A stretch of 64,000 nucleotides of DNA from CAYZMS01 sp964479625 (GCA_964479625.1 CAYZMS010000012.1:51338-115337), one strand, 5' to 3'; numbered from the stretch's first letter, positions 1-9,176 are shown. The notes: generated from the sequence alone by a model not told the origin. Program-made: numbers and translations.

Positions 1-27
1 GGATATCCGAAAGTATTTCGATAAGTC

Positions 28-759
28 TTAATGGAGGCCGAAGAGAGAGAGGATAAATCCAATTATGATGGCGCTAAGTTTGTGAAAGGAAAACCTTAGG
101 TGATTTGGGCTATCTGCTTCGAATATGATAGTGGCGGCAATGTGTAAGAAGGACCCTGCGACAACTGCGGTTAATCGGGCATTCCATAAGGTTGGAAGTT
201 GCAACCACTCCCCCAAAATAGCAGCAGTAGGAGCCATTAAAGTAAAAATGGCCAAAGCGGAGATAATTACTATTTTTCGAAAACCAGAGGCGGCAAGGAG
301 AGCAGTTAGTGCAAAGGCAGCCGGAACTTTATGGATGAGCAAGCCAATTAGAAAGGTGTGTCCAAAATGATGGGAATGATCAACCGCTAATTCTTTATAT
401 CCGCCTAGGGGCAATCCCTCCAGAAAAGCATGCAAACACAAACCAATGAATAAAGAAATAGTGCCATTCAACTGAAGCGATAGGTGGGTATGGCCATGCT
501 CCAGCCCCCCGGTAAACCTGTCTAGGAGCAATTGTAATAAAAACCCTCCAAAGATCCACAAACCCAGATTAGGGTACCTAGCCGTTAATAGTTCCGGTAT
601 GAGATGCACCAGAGCTAATCCCAGCAAATAGGCACCACTCAGGTTTAACCACCAGCGTACTGAGTCAGGGTAGCGACCTCTGAGTATTAAAGCTAGCCCA
701 CCACCCAGCAGGGCGGCACCAATCAATGCCAATAGGCCCAGAAAATCATCATTTATCAT
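28..759 (-). CDS. ZIP family divalent metal transporter
   Basis: Inner-membrane transporter of the ZIP (SLC39-like) family, expected to bring Zn2+ or a related divalent cation into the cytoplasm. The 243-residue protein has seven or eight hydrophobic segments, a His-rich loop (HGHTH, residues 88-92) and the two family metal-site helices: HAFLEG at 110-115 and HKVPAA at 143-148. A longer reading frame runs upstream, but it lies inside the PAP2 gene; the ATG at 759 gives a normal ZIP N-terminus. It overlaps the end of the PAP2 gene by 11 bp, so the two are probably translationally coupled. The metal cannot be told from sequence. Confidence 0.85.
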   Translation of the reverse strand: MINDDFLGLLALIGAALLGGGLALILRGRYPDSVRWWLNLSGAYLLGLALVHLIPELLTARYPNLGLWIFGGFLLQLLLDRFTGGLEHGHTHLSLQLNGTISLFIGLCLHAFLEGLPLGGYKELAVDHSHHFGHTFLIGLLIHKVPAAFALTALLAASGFRKIVIISALAIFTLMAPTAAILGEWLQLPTLWNARLTAVVAGSFLHIAATIIFEADSPNHLRFSFHKLSAIIIGFILSLFGLH

Positions 760-1327
760 GCTTAAGTATACTGATTGAAGGAATCCAAAGATATGTTTTT
801 GCAACAATGTTGCCAATGATAAGCCCAAGAATAGTGCCTCCCAAAATATCCAGGGGATAGTGCACGCCGACGTAAACCTGACCAAGGGCAATGGAGGCCG
901 CCCATAAATAGAGCGGAATGCAAAGCCAGCGGTAAAGCGCCCCAAGGGTAAGGCTTAAAAAAGCCACAAGCGCAAAATGGTTGGTGGCATGGGAGGAGGT
1001 GAAACTATATCCACTGCCACAATGAATGAGCAAATGGACTTCTTCTTTGAATTCGGGATCATTACAGGGGCGCAGGCGTTCAAAGGTTGGTTTGATGACC
1101 TTACTGCTGGCGGTATCAGAAAGGCCGATGGTTGTCCCGATGGCGAGCAGCAGGTATAAACCCCTCCATCGAAAGCGGTACAGAACGAAAACAGCAAGGA
1201 GTAAATAGAGCGGTATCCAAAACTCTTTTTCCCGCCAATAGGGCATGATTGCATCCAGAAAGGGGTTTTGCCAACCTTGGTTGATCCATTCAAATAGCCA
1301 TTGGTCGAGGGTTATCAATTGTTCCAT
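749..1327 (-). CDS. PAP2 family membrane phosphatase
   Basis: Membrane-bound type 2 phosphatidic acid phosphatase family enzyme, likely a lipid phosphatase acting on undecaprenyl pyrophosphate or phosphatidylglycerol phosphate at the periplasmic face. The 192 residues carry the three phosphatase motifs: K79 to RP87, the SSHA block at 111-114 with its catalytic His, and H156 to D160 (HYPLD). Several hydrophobic helices flank them. It is the first gene of a two-gene minus-strand unit with the ZIP transporter (11 bp overlap). Substrate is not determined by the sequence. Confidence 0.88.
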   Translation of the reverse strand: MEQLITLDQWLFEWINQGWQNPFLDAIMPYWREKEFWIPLYLLLAVFVLYRFRWRGLYLLLAIGTTIGLSDTASSKVIKPTFERLRPCNDPEFKEEVHLLIHCGSGYSFTSSHATNHFALVAFLSLTLGALYRWLCIPLYLWAASIALGQVYVGVHYPLDILGGTILGLIIGNIVAKTYLWIPSISILKHDK

Positions 1328-1445
1328 ACGCTGGTTTTTTTATTACATTTGAATTCAAAGAACTGCATTCATTTTACAGGAAAACAGGTGGTGTGCCAAA
1401 ATTAAGCATTGATCCGGAACGCTGCCAATAGTAAACTTTTACCCT

Positions 1446-2822
1446 TTGACACTGATTAAATCAATTTCAGGCATTCGTGGTACCATTGGTGGAAGCCCGG
1501 GTACAAATTTAAGTCCGATCGACATAGTAGAAAACACGGCTGCCTTTGGTAGTTGGCTCCTGCAAAAACGAGTCCCCAAAAAAGTAGTACTTGGACGAGA
1601 CGGGCGGATTTCCGGCCCGATGGTCAGTAGCCTGGTAGCCCAGACCCTGGTGGGAATGGGGATCGATGTCCTGGATATTGGCTTGTCGACTACCCCTACC
1701 GTCGAGATCGCCGTCCCGGCGGAATCTGCTGGAGCGGGGATCATTTGTACGGCGAGCCATAACCCGATGGAATGGAACGCATTGAAATTTCTTAATGAAA
1801 AAGGGGAATTTATTTCGGCAGTTGACGGGCAAGCCCTCCTGGACATTATTACCAGGGGAGATTTGACCTTCGCTCCAGTTTTGGCTCTTGGCAGGTATCA
1901 GACCCAGACTGGGTATATTCAAAAACATCTGGATGCCATACTAAAATATCCATTGGTCAAAGGGGATGCGATTCGCTCAGCAAAATTCAAAGTGGTGGTG
2001 GATGCCATTAATTCTACAGGTGCCCTTTCGGTTCCCCACTTACTGGAGGCCCTGGGCTGTGAAGTAATTCTCATCAACGGAGAAGTAAACGGCCGCTTTG
2101 CTCATAATCCTGAACCCTTGCCTCAAAACCTGATCGACCTTTCGGAGGCGGTGGTCCATGAGCACGCCCATTTGGGAATAGCCGTGGACCCAGATGTTGA
2201 CCGTCTGGCATTGGTTTGCGAAAATGGGGCTATGTTTGGAGAGGAGTATACATTGGTTGCAGTGGCAGATTATGTTTTACAGAACAGGAAAGGTGCAGCC
2301 GTTTCAAATTTATCCTCTACACGCGCCCTTCGGGAGGTAGTAGAAAAGCGGGGAGGAAAATACTTCGCCTCCGCTGTTGGTGAGGTCAATGTGGTGGAGG
2401 AAATGAAATTTAGAAAGGCAGTAATCGGAGGGGAGGGAAATGGTGGCGTGATCGTACCGGACTTCCATTATGGACGGGATGCCCTGATCGGCATCGCCCT
2501 GTTTTTGTCTGCCCTGGCCAAGTTCGGTAAGGGAATGACCGCTTTTCGGGCACGGTTTCCGAATTTCAAAATGGTAAAAGATAAGATCAGCCTGGAAGAA
2601 GGTCTTGACCTTGATAAGGTCTTAAAAAAGTTAAAAAAACAATTTGAAACGGAGGAATGCAATACTATTGATGGATTGAAAATCGACTTTGACGACCGAT
2701 GGGTACATCTTCGAAAATCCAATACGGAGCCCATCATCCGGGTTTACGCCGAAGCACCTACGGCAGAGGAAGCTATAGATCTTGTTCGAAAAATGAAACA
2801 GGAGGTGGCCGCCCTCAGCTAA
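1446..2822 (+). CDS. glmM: Phosphoglucosamine mutase (phosphohexomutase family)
   Basis: Cytoplasmic alpha-D-phosphohexomutase, most likely converting glucosamine-6-phosphate to glucosamine-1-phosphate for peptidoglycan and LPS precursors. The phosphoserine loop is TASHNP (S104), the Mg-binding loop is DPDVDR near residue 248, and a sugar-binding GGEGNGG loop follows. The 458-residue length fits the family. The start is a TTG: the frame has no ATG or GTG between it and the upstream stop at 1410, and the N-terminus (MTLIKSISGIRGTIGG) is typical of Bacteroidota members. It heads a plus-strand run with short gaps. A phosphomannomutase/phosphoglucomutase role cannot be fully excluded. Confidence 0.88.
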   Translation: MTLIKSISGIRGTIGGSPGTNLSPIDIVENTAAFGSWLLQKRVPKKVVLGRDGRISGPMVSSLVAQTLVGMGIDVLDIGLSTTPTVEIAVPAESAGAGIICTASHNPMEWNALKFLNEKGEFISAVDGQALLDIITRGDLTFAPVLALGRYQTQTGYIQKHLDAILKYPLVKGDAIRSAKFKVVVDAINSTGALSVPHLLEALGCEVILINGEVNGRFAHNPEPLPQNLIDLSEAVVHEHAHLGIAVDPDVDRLALVCENGAMFGEEYTLVAVADYVLQNRKGAAVSNLSSTRALREVVEKRGGKYFASAVGEVNVVEEMKFRKAVIGGEGNGGVIVPDFHYGRDALIGIALFLSALAKFGKGMTAFRARFPNFKMVKDKISLEEGLDLDKVLKKLKKQFETEECNTIDGLKIDFDDRWVHLRKSNTEPIIRVYAEAPTAEEAIDLVRKMKQEVAALS

Positions 2823-2851
2823 TTTTTATTGTACTATTCAACCGGAAAAAT

Positions 2852-4357
2852 ATGGAAACCACCCGAATATTTCCAGGAGAAAACTTTAATCCACGTTCCG
2901 ATCTGGAGCGAAAATTCGAGCCTTTTCGAAAGGGGGTCATCGGGATTGACCAAACCTTTCCGACTCCCTTCGGAGAAAAACCAATTATCTATGCAGATTG
3001 GACTGCGAGCGGCCGGCTATACCGGCCTATTGAAGAAAAACTGGCCTTCCAAATAGGACCTTTTGTGGGGAATACTCATACGGAAACCACTATTACCGGC
3101 TCGGCAATGACCCAAGCCTATCACCGGGCCAAGAAAATCATTAAGGAAAGGGTAGGCGCTCATCCTAAAGATGTTATTATTTCTTCTAATTCGGGAATGA
3201 CGGGGGTGGTGAATAAATTTCAACGCATCCTTGGCTTGAAAGTACATGAACGGTATCGCTCACTCGTTCAACTGCCCGAATCCGAACGGCCCATCATTTT
3301 TGTAACGCATATGGAACACCATTCCAACCAAACCAGCTGGTTGGAAACACTGGCGGATGTGGAGGTCATTCCTCCTACTGCTGAAGGCCTGGTCGACCTG
3401 CACGGATTGGAAACCCTGCTCCAACAATACCAAAACCGCAAAACAAAGATCGCAGCAGTGACCTCTTGTTCCAATGTTACCGGGATCATTACGCCCTATC
3501 ATGAAATGGCCGCGATCATGCATAAAGCAGGGGGGCTCATCTTTGTAGATTTTGCCTGCAGTGCTCCTTATATTGACATCAAGATGCGGCCTGAAGATCC
3601 TGCCAGGCATCTAGATGCCATTTATTTTTCCCCTCATAAGTTTTTAGGTGGACCCGGAGCAACGGGAATCCTGGTTTTTGACCCGAAGCTTTACAAAAAT
3701 CGTATCCCTGATAATCCTGGAGGAGGAACAGTTGATTGGACCAATCCATGGGGAGGGCATAAGTATATCGAGGAAATAGAGGCCCGGGAAGATGGAGGAA
3801 CGCCCGCCTTCCTTCAAACCATACGAACAGCTCTTTGTATTCAGTTGAAGGAGGAAATGAGCCCTAAACTCATGCAAGAACGGGAAGAAGAATTACTAGA
3901 AATTATCTGGCCTGGTCTCGAATCTATTCCCGGACTACACCTGTTAGCGGCCCAACACCGGAAACGACTTGGGGTGCTTTCTTTTTACATTGAAGGCTTG
4001 CACTATAACCTCGGCGTTCGTTTGTTGAATGATCGGTTCGGAATTCAGGTGCGTGGAGGGTGCTCTTGTGCGGGTACGTACGGGCACTATCTGTTACATG
4101 TTTCTCTGGAGATCTCCAGGGATATAACGAATCGTATCAACCAGGGAGACCTGGGAGGTAAACCTGGCTGGATCAGGCTATCTATACATCCGGTCATGCG
4201 CAACCACGAGGCGGAATTTATTGTTCAGGCCATTCAGGAAATGGCCGAACAGCATTCCAGTTGGGCAAAGGATTACGTTTATAACAAAAGAACGAACGAG
4301 TTTTGCCACAAGGAAGATAAGTCAGTGGAAGAGGCCCTCCTTAGCCAATGGTTTTAA
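2852..4357 (+). CDS. Class V aminotransferase-fold PLP enzyme (cysteine desulfurase/selenocysteine lyase-like)
   Basis: PLP-dependent enzyme of the class V aminotransferase fold. The PLP lysine is K263 in the SPHK motif, followed by a Gly-rich FLGGPGATG stretch. A C-terminal RGGCSCAG segment carries cysteines where cysteine desulfurases have their catalytic Cys. At 501 residues it is longer than IscS (about 400) and resembles CsdB/isopenicillin-N-epimerase-like members. The frame opens earlier inside glmM, but the ATG at 2852 lies after the glmM stop and gives a sensible N-terminus. The next gene, 28 bp downstream, is a separate cysteine desulfurase. Substrate unknown; sulfur mobilisation is an inference from neighbour and fold. 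Confidence 0.75.
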   Translation: METTRIFPGENFNPRSDLERKFEPFRKGVIGIDQTFPTPFGEKPIIYADWTASGRLYRPIEEKLAFQIGPFVGNTHTETTITGSAMTQAYHRAKKIIKERVGAHPKDVIISSNSGMTGVVNKFQRILGLKVHERYRSLVQLPESERPIIFVTHMEHHSNQTSWLETLADVEVIPPTAEGLVDLHGLETLLQQYQNRKTKIAAVTSCSNVTGIITPYHEMAAIMHKAGGLIFVDFACSAPYIDIKMRPEDPARHLDAIYFSPHKFLGGPGATGILVFDPKLYKNRIPDNPGGGTVDWTNPWGGHKYIEEIEAREDGGTPAFLQTIRTALCIQLKEEMSPKLMQEREEELLEIIWPGLESIPGLHLLAAQHRKRLGVLSFYIEGLHYNLGVRLLNDRFGIQVRGGCSCAGTYGHYLLHVSLEISRDITNRINQGDLGGKPGWIRLSIHPVMRNHEAEFIVQAIQEMAEQHSSWAKDYVYNKRTNEFCHKEDKSVEEALLSQWF

Positions 4358-4384
4358 TTAAAGAAATCCAATTTTACGTCTACT

Positions 4385-5515
4385 ATGCGTGTTTTTTTTG
4401 ATAATGCGGCAACCACCCCCCTGGATGGAAAAGTGCTGGCAAGCATGATGGATTGCATGCAAAACCTGCATGGTAACCCCTCTTCTATTCACAAGGAAGG
4501 CCGGGTTGCACGGTCTGTGATCGAAAAGGCTCGTAAAAAAGTTGCCGGCTACCTAAATGTTTCCGTTGGAGAAATCTTTTTCACCTCGGGTGGAACGGAA
4601 TCAAATAATATGGCGCTTAAATGTGCAGTAAGGGATCTGGGAGTGAATCGAATTATTAGTAGTAAAACAGAGCATCATGCTGTCTTACATGCCATAGAAC
4701 GACTGAAAAAAACGAATGGCATTGAAGTAGACTGGGTGCAACAAAATGAAAGAGGCCAGGTAGACCTGGATTATTTAGAAAAGCTTCTGCAGAAAGGGGA
4801 GGCCAATACAATGGTCGCGCTTATGCATGCCAATAATGAGATCGGAGTCCTGCTGAATTTTGAACGAGTCAGCCAATTATGCCAGGAATATAAAGCTCTT
4901 TTTCATTCAGACACGGTACAAACAGTAGGGTATTACCCAATTGACCTGCAACAAACGCCGGCTTCTTTTATAACTGGCTCCGCCCACAAATTTCATGGCC
5001 CAAAAGGGGTCGGGTTCATTTATATAAATAATAACAATCTGATCGACCCCTTTATTGATGGAGGGGCACAGGAGCGTAATATGAGGGCCGGAACAGAAAA
5101 CACCTGTGGCATTATTGGGCTGGCGACTGCACTTGAAGCTTCTTATGAAAACCTGGAAGACAGAAGGTCACATGTTGTTGACTTGCAAAAATATTTGTCA
5201 AGTCGCTTGAAGGAAAGCTTCCCGGATATCTCCTTCAATGGCTTACCACTTGAAAAAGAAGGGCATTACCGGATCTTAAGTGTTGACTTCCCACCAGGAC
5301 CAAAAACAGACCTGTTGTTGCTAAACCTTGATATCGCCGGTATTAGTGTATCCGGAGGTAGTGCTTGCAGTTCAGGGGCAGATGCAGGTTCCCACGTGAT
5401 CCAGGCAATAAAACCGGATTCCAAACACCAAACCGTTCGATTTTCCCTTTCCTACAAAAATACCCGGAAGGAAATAGATTTCACCATAGATAAACTGGTA
5501 GAAATTTTATCTTAA
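4385..5515 (+). CDS. Cysteine desulfurase, IscS/NifS type
   Basis: PLP-dependent cysteine desulfurase that releases sulfur from cysteine as a protein-bound persulfide for Fe-S clusters, thio-modified tRNA or other sulfur acceptors. Visible signatures are the N-terminal FDNAATTP, the HGNPSSIH segment, the PLP lysine K202 in SAHKFHGPKG, and the mobile loop GGSACSSG with catalytic C328. The length (376 residues) fits the family. No iscU, iscA or sufBCD genes are adjacent; instead it follows a second class V PLP enzyme by 28 bp and precedes a beta-barrel protein by 6 bp, so all three are probably co-transcribed. Confidence 0.9.
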   Translation: MRVFFDNAATTPLDGKVLASMMDCMQNLHGNPSSIHKEGRVARSVIEKARKKVAGYLNVSVGEIFFTSGGTESNNMALKCAVRDLGVNRIISSKTEHHAVLHAIERLKKTNGIEVDWVQQNERGQVDLDYLEKLLQKGEANTMVALMHANNEIGVLLNFERVSQLCQEYKALFHSDTVQTVGYYPIDLQQTPASFITGSAHKFHGPKGVGFIYINNNNLIDPFIDGGAQERNMRAGTENTCGIIGLATALEASYENLEDRRSHVVDLQKYLSSRLKESFPDISFNGLPLEKEGHYRILSVDFPPGPKTDLLLLNLDIAGISVSGGSACSSGADAGSHVIQAIKPDSKHQTVRFSLSYKNTRKEIDFTIDKLVEILS

Positions 5516-5521
5516 ACTTAC

Positions 5522-6427
5522 ATGAAAGGATTCCGTCTGACCGATTTTTTGGTAATGATCGTCCTTTCTTTTTGTTGGATTATTCTGCCTGGTCAGGATT
5601 ATGACTGGTGGAGTGACAATGTAGATTGGGACGGCATTACCCCTTGGCGTGCCTATTTAATTTCCTCTCCTGGCCGCCAAGGACCAAATGCTTTGCCTGT
5701 GCCACAACTTACTGATGCCCTAGTAGAAGAGGGGTGGTCATTTAGCCTTCAAACCCGATATCATTGGATGCCTGGAGATCAAACCACAGACCTGCAACTG
5801 GAGACTTATTGGGGGGTGGAAGGAGGGAAGGTCGGCTTTCATTTGTTATGGGTCGCATCGGAATGGTTCCAGACCAGTCATGAATGGAAAACAGAACGAA
5901 ACGTTTTTTGGCATAATTACTATAGCGATCAGGCGGTAGGCGATTTGCGCTTACAATCGGAAATACAATTGCTGCAAGCTACTGATCACTTTATGGACGC
6001 TCAATTGAGAATTGGTTACCGTTTCCCCTCCGGCGGCCAACAAGGAGCTGCACGATATACGGATGCCCCTGGATATTTTTTCGAATTGAGTGGTGCCAGG
6101 CCAATTACTCTTTCAGATCGTTCCCAAATTCGATTAATGGTGATGGCAGGCTTCCTGGCCTGGCAAACAAATCGCTTTGACCAGTTACAGAACGATGCTT
6201 TCCTGGCTGGCATTGGAAGCCAGTTCACGCTTGATCATTGGGTAGGACAAATCGATTTAAGAGGATACTCCGGTTATTTGGATAATGGAGACCAACCCAT
6301 TCTACTATCAGCTGTAATCGGGCACCGGTTTACCCATTTTTCATTGGAATTTCAGTATCAACACGGGTTTGCTGATTGGTTGTATCAAAACCTGGGAATT
6401 CGAATTACCTATTCGCTGGGCCAATAA
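5522..6427 (+). CDS. Predicted outer-membrane beta-barrel protein, function unknown
   Basis: 301-residue secreted protein with an N-terminal hydrophobic signal-like segment (about residues 8-25) and then alternating amphipathic strands rich in aromatic residues, ending in a strand-like segment (GIRITYSLGQ). This pattern is that of an outer-membrane beta-barrel. No enzyme motif was recognised. The start is only 6 bp after the desulfurase stop, so it belongs to the same transcription unit. Role unknown; a porin or an assembly-type protein are both possible. Confidence 0.6.
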   Translation: MKGFRLTDFLVMIVLSFCWIILPGQDYDWWSDNVDWDGITPWRAYLISSPGRQGPNALPVPQLTDALVEEGWSFSLQTRYHWMPGDQTTDLQLETYWGVEGGKVGFHLLWVASEWFQTSHEWKTERNVFWHNYYSDQAVGDLRLQSEIQLLQATDHFMDAQLRIGYRFPSGGQQGAARYTDAPGYFFELSGARPITLSDRSQIRLMVMAGFLAWQTNRFDQLQNDAFLAGIGSQFTLDHWVGQIDLRGYSGYLDNGDQPILLSAVIGHRFTHFSLEFQYQHGFADWLYQNLGIRITYSLGQ

Positions 6428-6478
6428 TGAACCACCTTCCTTATTTGGAGTTTCAATTTGGAATCAGACTTCTAAGGT

Positions 6479-7903
6479 ATGACCATTCTTGAATCCTATG
6501 TCCAGAGCAATTTATTGGTAGAGACCGAACATCAACGCCTTCCCCTTGAAGTGGAGGGGAGGATACCCAAAGCCATAAAAGGTCGTCTATTTCGAAATGG
6601 CAATGGCCGTTTCGAACACAAGGGCGTTCGGTATAAGCACTTGTTTGACGGGGATGGTATGATCTCCGCCTTTTATTTTGAATCCGGGGGGGTATATTAC
6701 AGCAATCGCCATATCCGGACAAGAGAATTGGAAGAGGAAGATCGGAAAAACAAGATGCTGTATAGAAGCTTCGGCACCAATTTACCCGGAGGCTGGAAAA
6801 AAAATGTGCTTAAAATGCAGTTCAAGAATGCTGCAAATACCAGTGTGATCTGGCATGCCGGTAAATTATTGGCCCTTTGGGAAGGGGGGCTTCCCCACGA
6901 AATAGATCCGGACACCCTAGAGACCCTTGGGCGGTTCGATTTTGATGGTACACTGCTCAACCCTTATTCTTTTATCGACCGGCAAATTAGCCCCGAGTTA
7001 CCTTTTTCAGCCCACCCAAAATTTGACCAAACAGAAGGAGCTTTATACAATTTTGGGACCCTGGCCGGCATTAAGCAGCGGTTGATGATCTATAAAGTGG
7101 ATAGCGAAGGAAAGGCCTCCATTGAGCATGCCATTCCCATGGCGGGGGTAGTTTTTACCCATGATTTTATTTTAACCGCTCAAAAGCGAATGCTTTTCTT
7201 CTTTACACCTGTAAAATTTCAGTTATGGCAAGCTTTTTTGGGGCTTAAACCCCCGGTCGAATCATTAAAGGGCCAACCCGGAGCTCCGGCGGAGATTGTA
7301 TTAGTGGACGGTTCCGAAAAAAAAATCTTTCAGACAGAGGCTGGTTTCATTTTCCATTATGCGAATGGGTTCGAAAGGGAAGACGGCACCCTCGTTGTCG
7401 ATGCCTGGACCATGGATAGTTTCCCCGAAATTGATATAGATGAAGGAGAGGGAAGCGCTCCGAGCGGTACTCTAATGCGCTATGAGATAAAAGCCGAAGA
7501 AGGAAAGGTCAAACGGCAGCCCATTTCTGATTTTCGGGGTGAATTGCCCTATATCAACCAGTCTCGCAAAGGAAGGCCCTACCGGTATGTCTGGAGCATA
7601 GGGGATCCATCTGACAGCCAGCGGGCGCTCCTGCACAGCCTTTTAAAAACTGATGTAGAAACGGGGAAAGTTATGCGTCGGGATTACTTTCCCCACCTGC
7701 CAGGAGAACCCGTTTTTATTCCCAATCCCGAAGGTGCCGAAGAAGATGATGGTTGGATCGCCTTTTTGTTATTCGATTCCAATCACCGGAAAACTCAACT
7801 TCACCTGCTGGATGCCAGCCGGCTGGAAACCGAGGCCGTAGTAACTTTGCCACATAATATCCCACTTGGTTTCCATGGTACCTGGGTGGGGGAGAAGGGG
7901 TGA
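6479..7903 (+). CDS. Carotenoid cleavage oxygenase (RPE65/CCD family)
   Basis: Non-haem Fe(II) oxygenase of the carotenoid/apocarotenoid cleavage family. The four iron-binding histidines are each in a family-like context: H179 (SAHPKFD), H228 (FTHDF), H293 (FHYANGF) and H466 near the C-terminus (GFHGTW). The N-terminal LFDGDGM segment is also typical. The length of 474 residues fits bacterial members. Likely substrates are carotenoids, apocarotenoids or stilbene-like phenolics; the sequence does not say which. It lies 51 bp after the beta-barrel gene, on the same strand, and converges with a lipoprotein gene. Confidence 0.88.
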   Translation: MTILESYVQSNLLVETEHQRLPLEVEGRIPKAIKGRLFRNGNGRFEHKGVRYKHLFDGDGMISAFYFESGGVYYSNRHIRTRELEEEDRKNKMLYRSFGTNLPGGWKKNVLKMQFKNAANTSVIWHAGKLLALWEGGLPHEIDPDTLETLGRFDFDGTLLNPYSFIDRQISPELPFSAHPKFDQTEGALYNFGTLAGIKQRLMIYKVDSEGKASIEHAIPMAGVVFTHDFILTAQKRMLFFFTPVKFQLWQAFLGLKPPVESLKGQPGAPAEIVLVDGSEKKIFQTEAGFIFHYANGFEREDGTLVVDAWTMDSFPEIDIDEGEGSAPSGTLMRYEIKAEEGKVKRQPISDFRGELPYINQSRKGRPYRYVWSIGDPSDSQRALLHSLLKTDVETGKVMRRDYFPHLPGEPVFIPNPEGAEEDDGWIAFLLFDSNHRKTQLHLLDASRLETEAVVTLPHNIPLGFHGTWVGEKG

Positions 7904-7904
7904 A

Positions 7905-8411
7905 TTATTCCTGAGCGCTTTTGGCGACATACCGCTGAATAGCATAATATGCTTCTGTTTCTTTACCGTCACCGTCCCAGTCGATGATCCCTGAAAAATG
8001 GGCGGTACCCGCCTCCAGCTTTACTTTAAACTGCTGGGTGGAATTGGGAGTGATCATTACCAGGGTATCGCCAAAAACATTCCACATCCCCCTTTCCTCG
8101 CTGATCATTTGACCGCCGAGCCCACGGTGTGCGGTGCGAAACCGATGATCAGGTCCAAAATAGGTGCGGTAAGGTTTTACGGAATATTTTCGTTCCCAGA
8201 AATCCTCACTCACTTCAAAGACATAGGCCGTATCGGGATTATCCACCTTAATCTTTAAATACTTCATTTCCCAGGTACCCGGAAGCTTCTCTTCTAGAAT
8301 GCTGGCTGCCGCTTTCTGTTGTCGCTTGTTTCCGGTATTTCCCGGGTCATCCTTACAGCCTGACAACAGCATCAGGCCTATCGCAAAAGCGAGAAGGTAG
8401 ATTTTATCCAT
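7905..8411 (-). CDS. Hypothetical lipoprotein
   Basis: 168-residue lipoprotein with a type II signal peptide: a hydrophobic stretch ending in the lipobox LLSGC (Cys near residue 19), then a charged linker. The mature part contains the phrases KLPGTWEMKYLKIKV and RTAHRGLGG, resembling small lipocalin-like or META-like beta proteins of Bacteroidota, but I cannot assign a family. It converges with the carotenoid oxygenase (1 bp gap) and diverges from the exonuclease gene. A perfect TAnnTTTG box at 8461-8468 on this strand lies 50 bp upstream of the ATG. Confidence 0.75.
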   Translation of the reverse strand: MDKIYLLAFAIGLMLLSGCKDDPGNTGNKRQQKAAASILEEKLPGTWEMKYLKIKVDNPDTAYVFEVSEDFWERKYSVKPYRTYFGPDHRFRTAHRGLGGQMISEERGMWNVFGDTLVMITPNSTQQFKVKLEAGTAHFSGIIDWDGDGKETEAYYAIQRYVAKSAQE

Positions 8412-8460
8412 TGCGCTTAATTTTATTTTTTAATTTAATTTATTGTAGAATGCAAAAATG

Positions 8461-8468
8461 CAAACATA
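8461..8468 (-). promoter_or_regulatory. Bacteroidota promoter -7 box (TATGTTTG) for the lipoprotein gene
   Basis: Perfect match to TAnnTTTG on the minus strand, 50 bp upstream of the lipoprotein ATG at 8411. No clear TTG -33 element was seen 17-23 bp upstream of it. It lies between two possible starts of the divergent exonuclease gene, which slightly favours the later start (8489). Confidence 0.45.
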
Positions 8469-8488
8469 CGGTGATTGGATCCAGGCTT

Positions 8489-9157
8489 ATGTTTAAACTT
8501 CGAGGAAACAAACAGCATGTTCCAGACTTCTGGGGGGGGTATCAAGCCCTTGCCAAGGAAGAGTATAAACGCTCTAGTCCGATCGAATCGGTGCGCTTTG
8601 TGGTTTTTGATACGGAAACAACAGGTTTGAAGTTTAAAATGGATAATTTGCTTTCGATTGGAGCTGTTGCAGTGAAGGGGCGAAGTATTCTTGCTTCCGA
8701 TAATTTTGAATGTTTTCTTGAACATAGCAAAGGGGAAAGGGGAAAGGAAAGTATTCCCATCCACGGTATTTTACCTTTAGGTTCCGAGCTGAAAACCACT
8801 CGAGAAGCGGCCTTGGCGGCTTGGTTGAAATATCTGGGAACAGGTATTTTGGTGGCACACCACCTAGACTTTGACCGCAAAATGATCAATCGTACCCTTG
8901 TTCAGGTAGGAGGGGGCAGGATGTGGAATGCAGGCTTGGATACCATCCGGCTGGCCAAACGGGTGCATCCCGAGGGCCCTTATCAGCAGACAGGCGGGTA
9001 TAATCTGGATCGATTGCTGGAAACCCATGGAATTGCTCCCCATGACAGACATACCGCAGCGGGGGACGCCATGCTCACGGCTATTTTATTCCTGAAACTT
9101 TGTGCGCGTTTGCAACAGCGGGGTGCCAGAACCCTGGGAGACTTGCTGGCTCGTTGA
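8489..9157 (+). CDS. DnaQ-like 3'-5' exonuclease
   Basis: DEDD-superfamily 3'-5' exonuclease related to the epsilon proofreading subunit of DNA polymerase III. Exo I is FDTETTGL, Exo II is the HHLDFD segment, and Exo III is the HTAAGDA segment, so it is of the DEDDh type. The frame extends upstream with a TTG at 8411 and an ATG at 8450. I chose the ATG at 8489 because the peptide MFKLRGNKQHVPDFW resembles the N-terminus of Bacteroidota homologues and because a divergent promoter box occupies 8461-8468. The protein would be 222 residues. It stands alone, without a polymerase domain, so repair or RNA processing are as possible as proofreading. Confidence 0.78.
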   Translation: MFKLRGNKQHVPDFWGGYQALAKEEYKRSSPIESVRFVVFDTETTGLKFKMDNLLSIGAVAVKGRSILASDNFECFLEHSKGERGKESIPIHGILPLGSELKTTREAALAAWLKYLGTGILVAHHLDFDRKMINRTLVQVGGGRMWNAGLDTIRLAKRVHPEGPYQQTGGYNLDRLLETHGIAPHDRHTAAGDAMLTAILFLKLCARLQQRGARTLGDLLAR

Positions 9158-9176
9158 AAATTTGTTCTTTTGTAGT

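Noticed and set aside
125..370. Plus-strand ORF inside the ZIP gene
   Set aside because: Antisense to a well-supported transporter with conserved metal motifs; low-complexity, Lys/Ala-rich product with no family signs.
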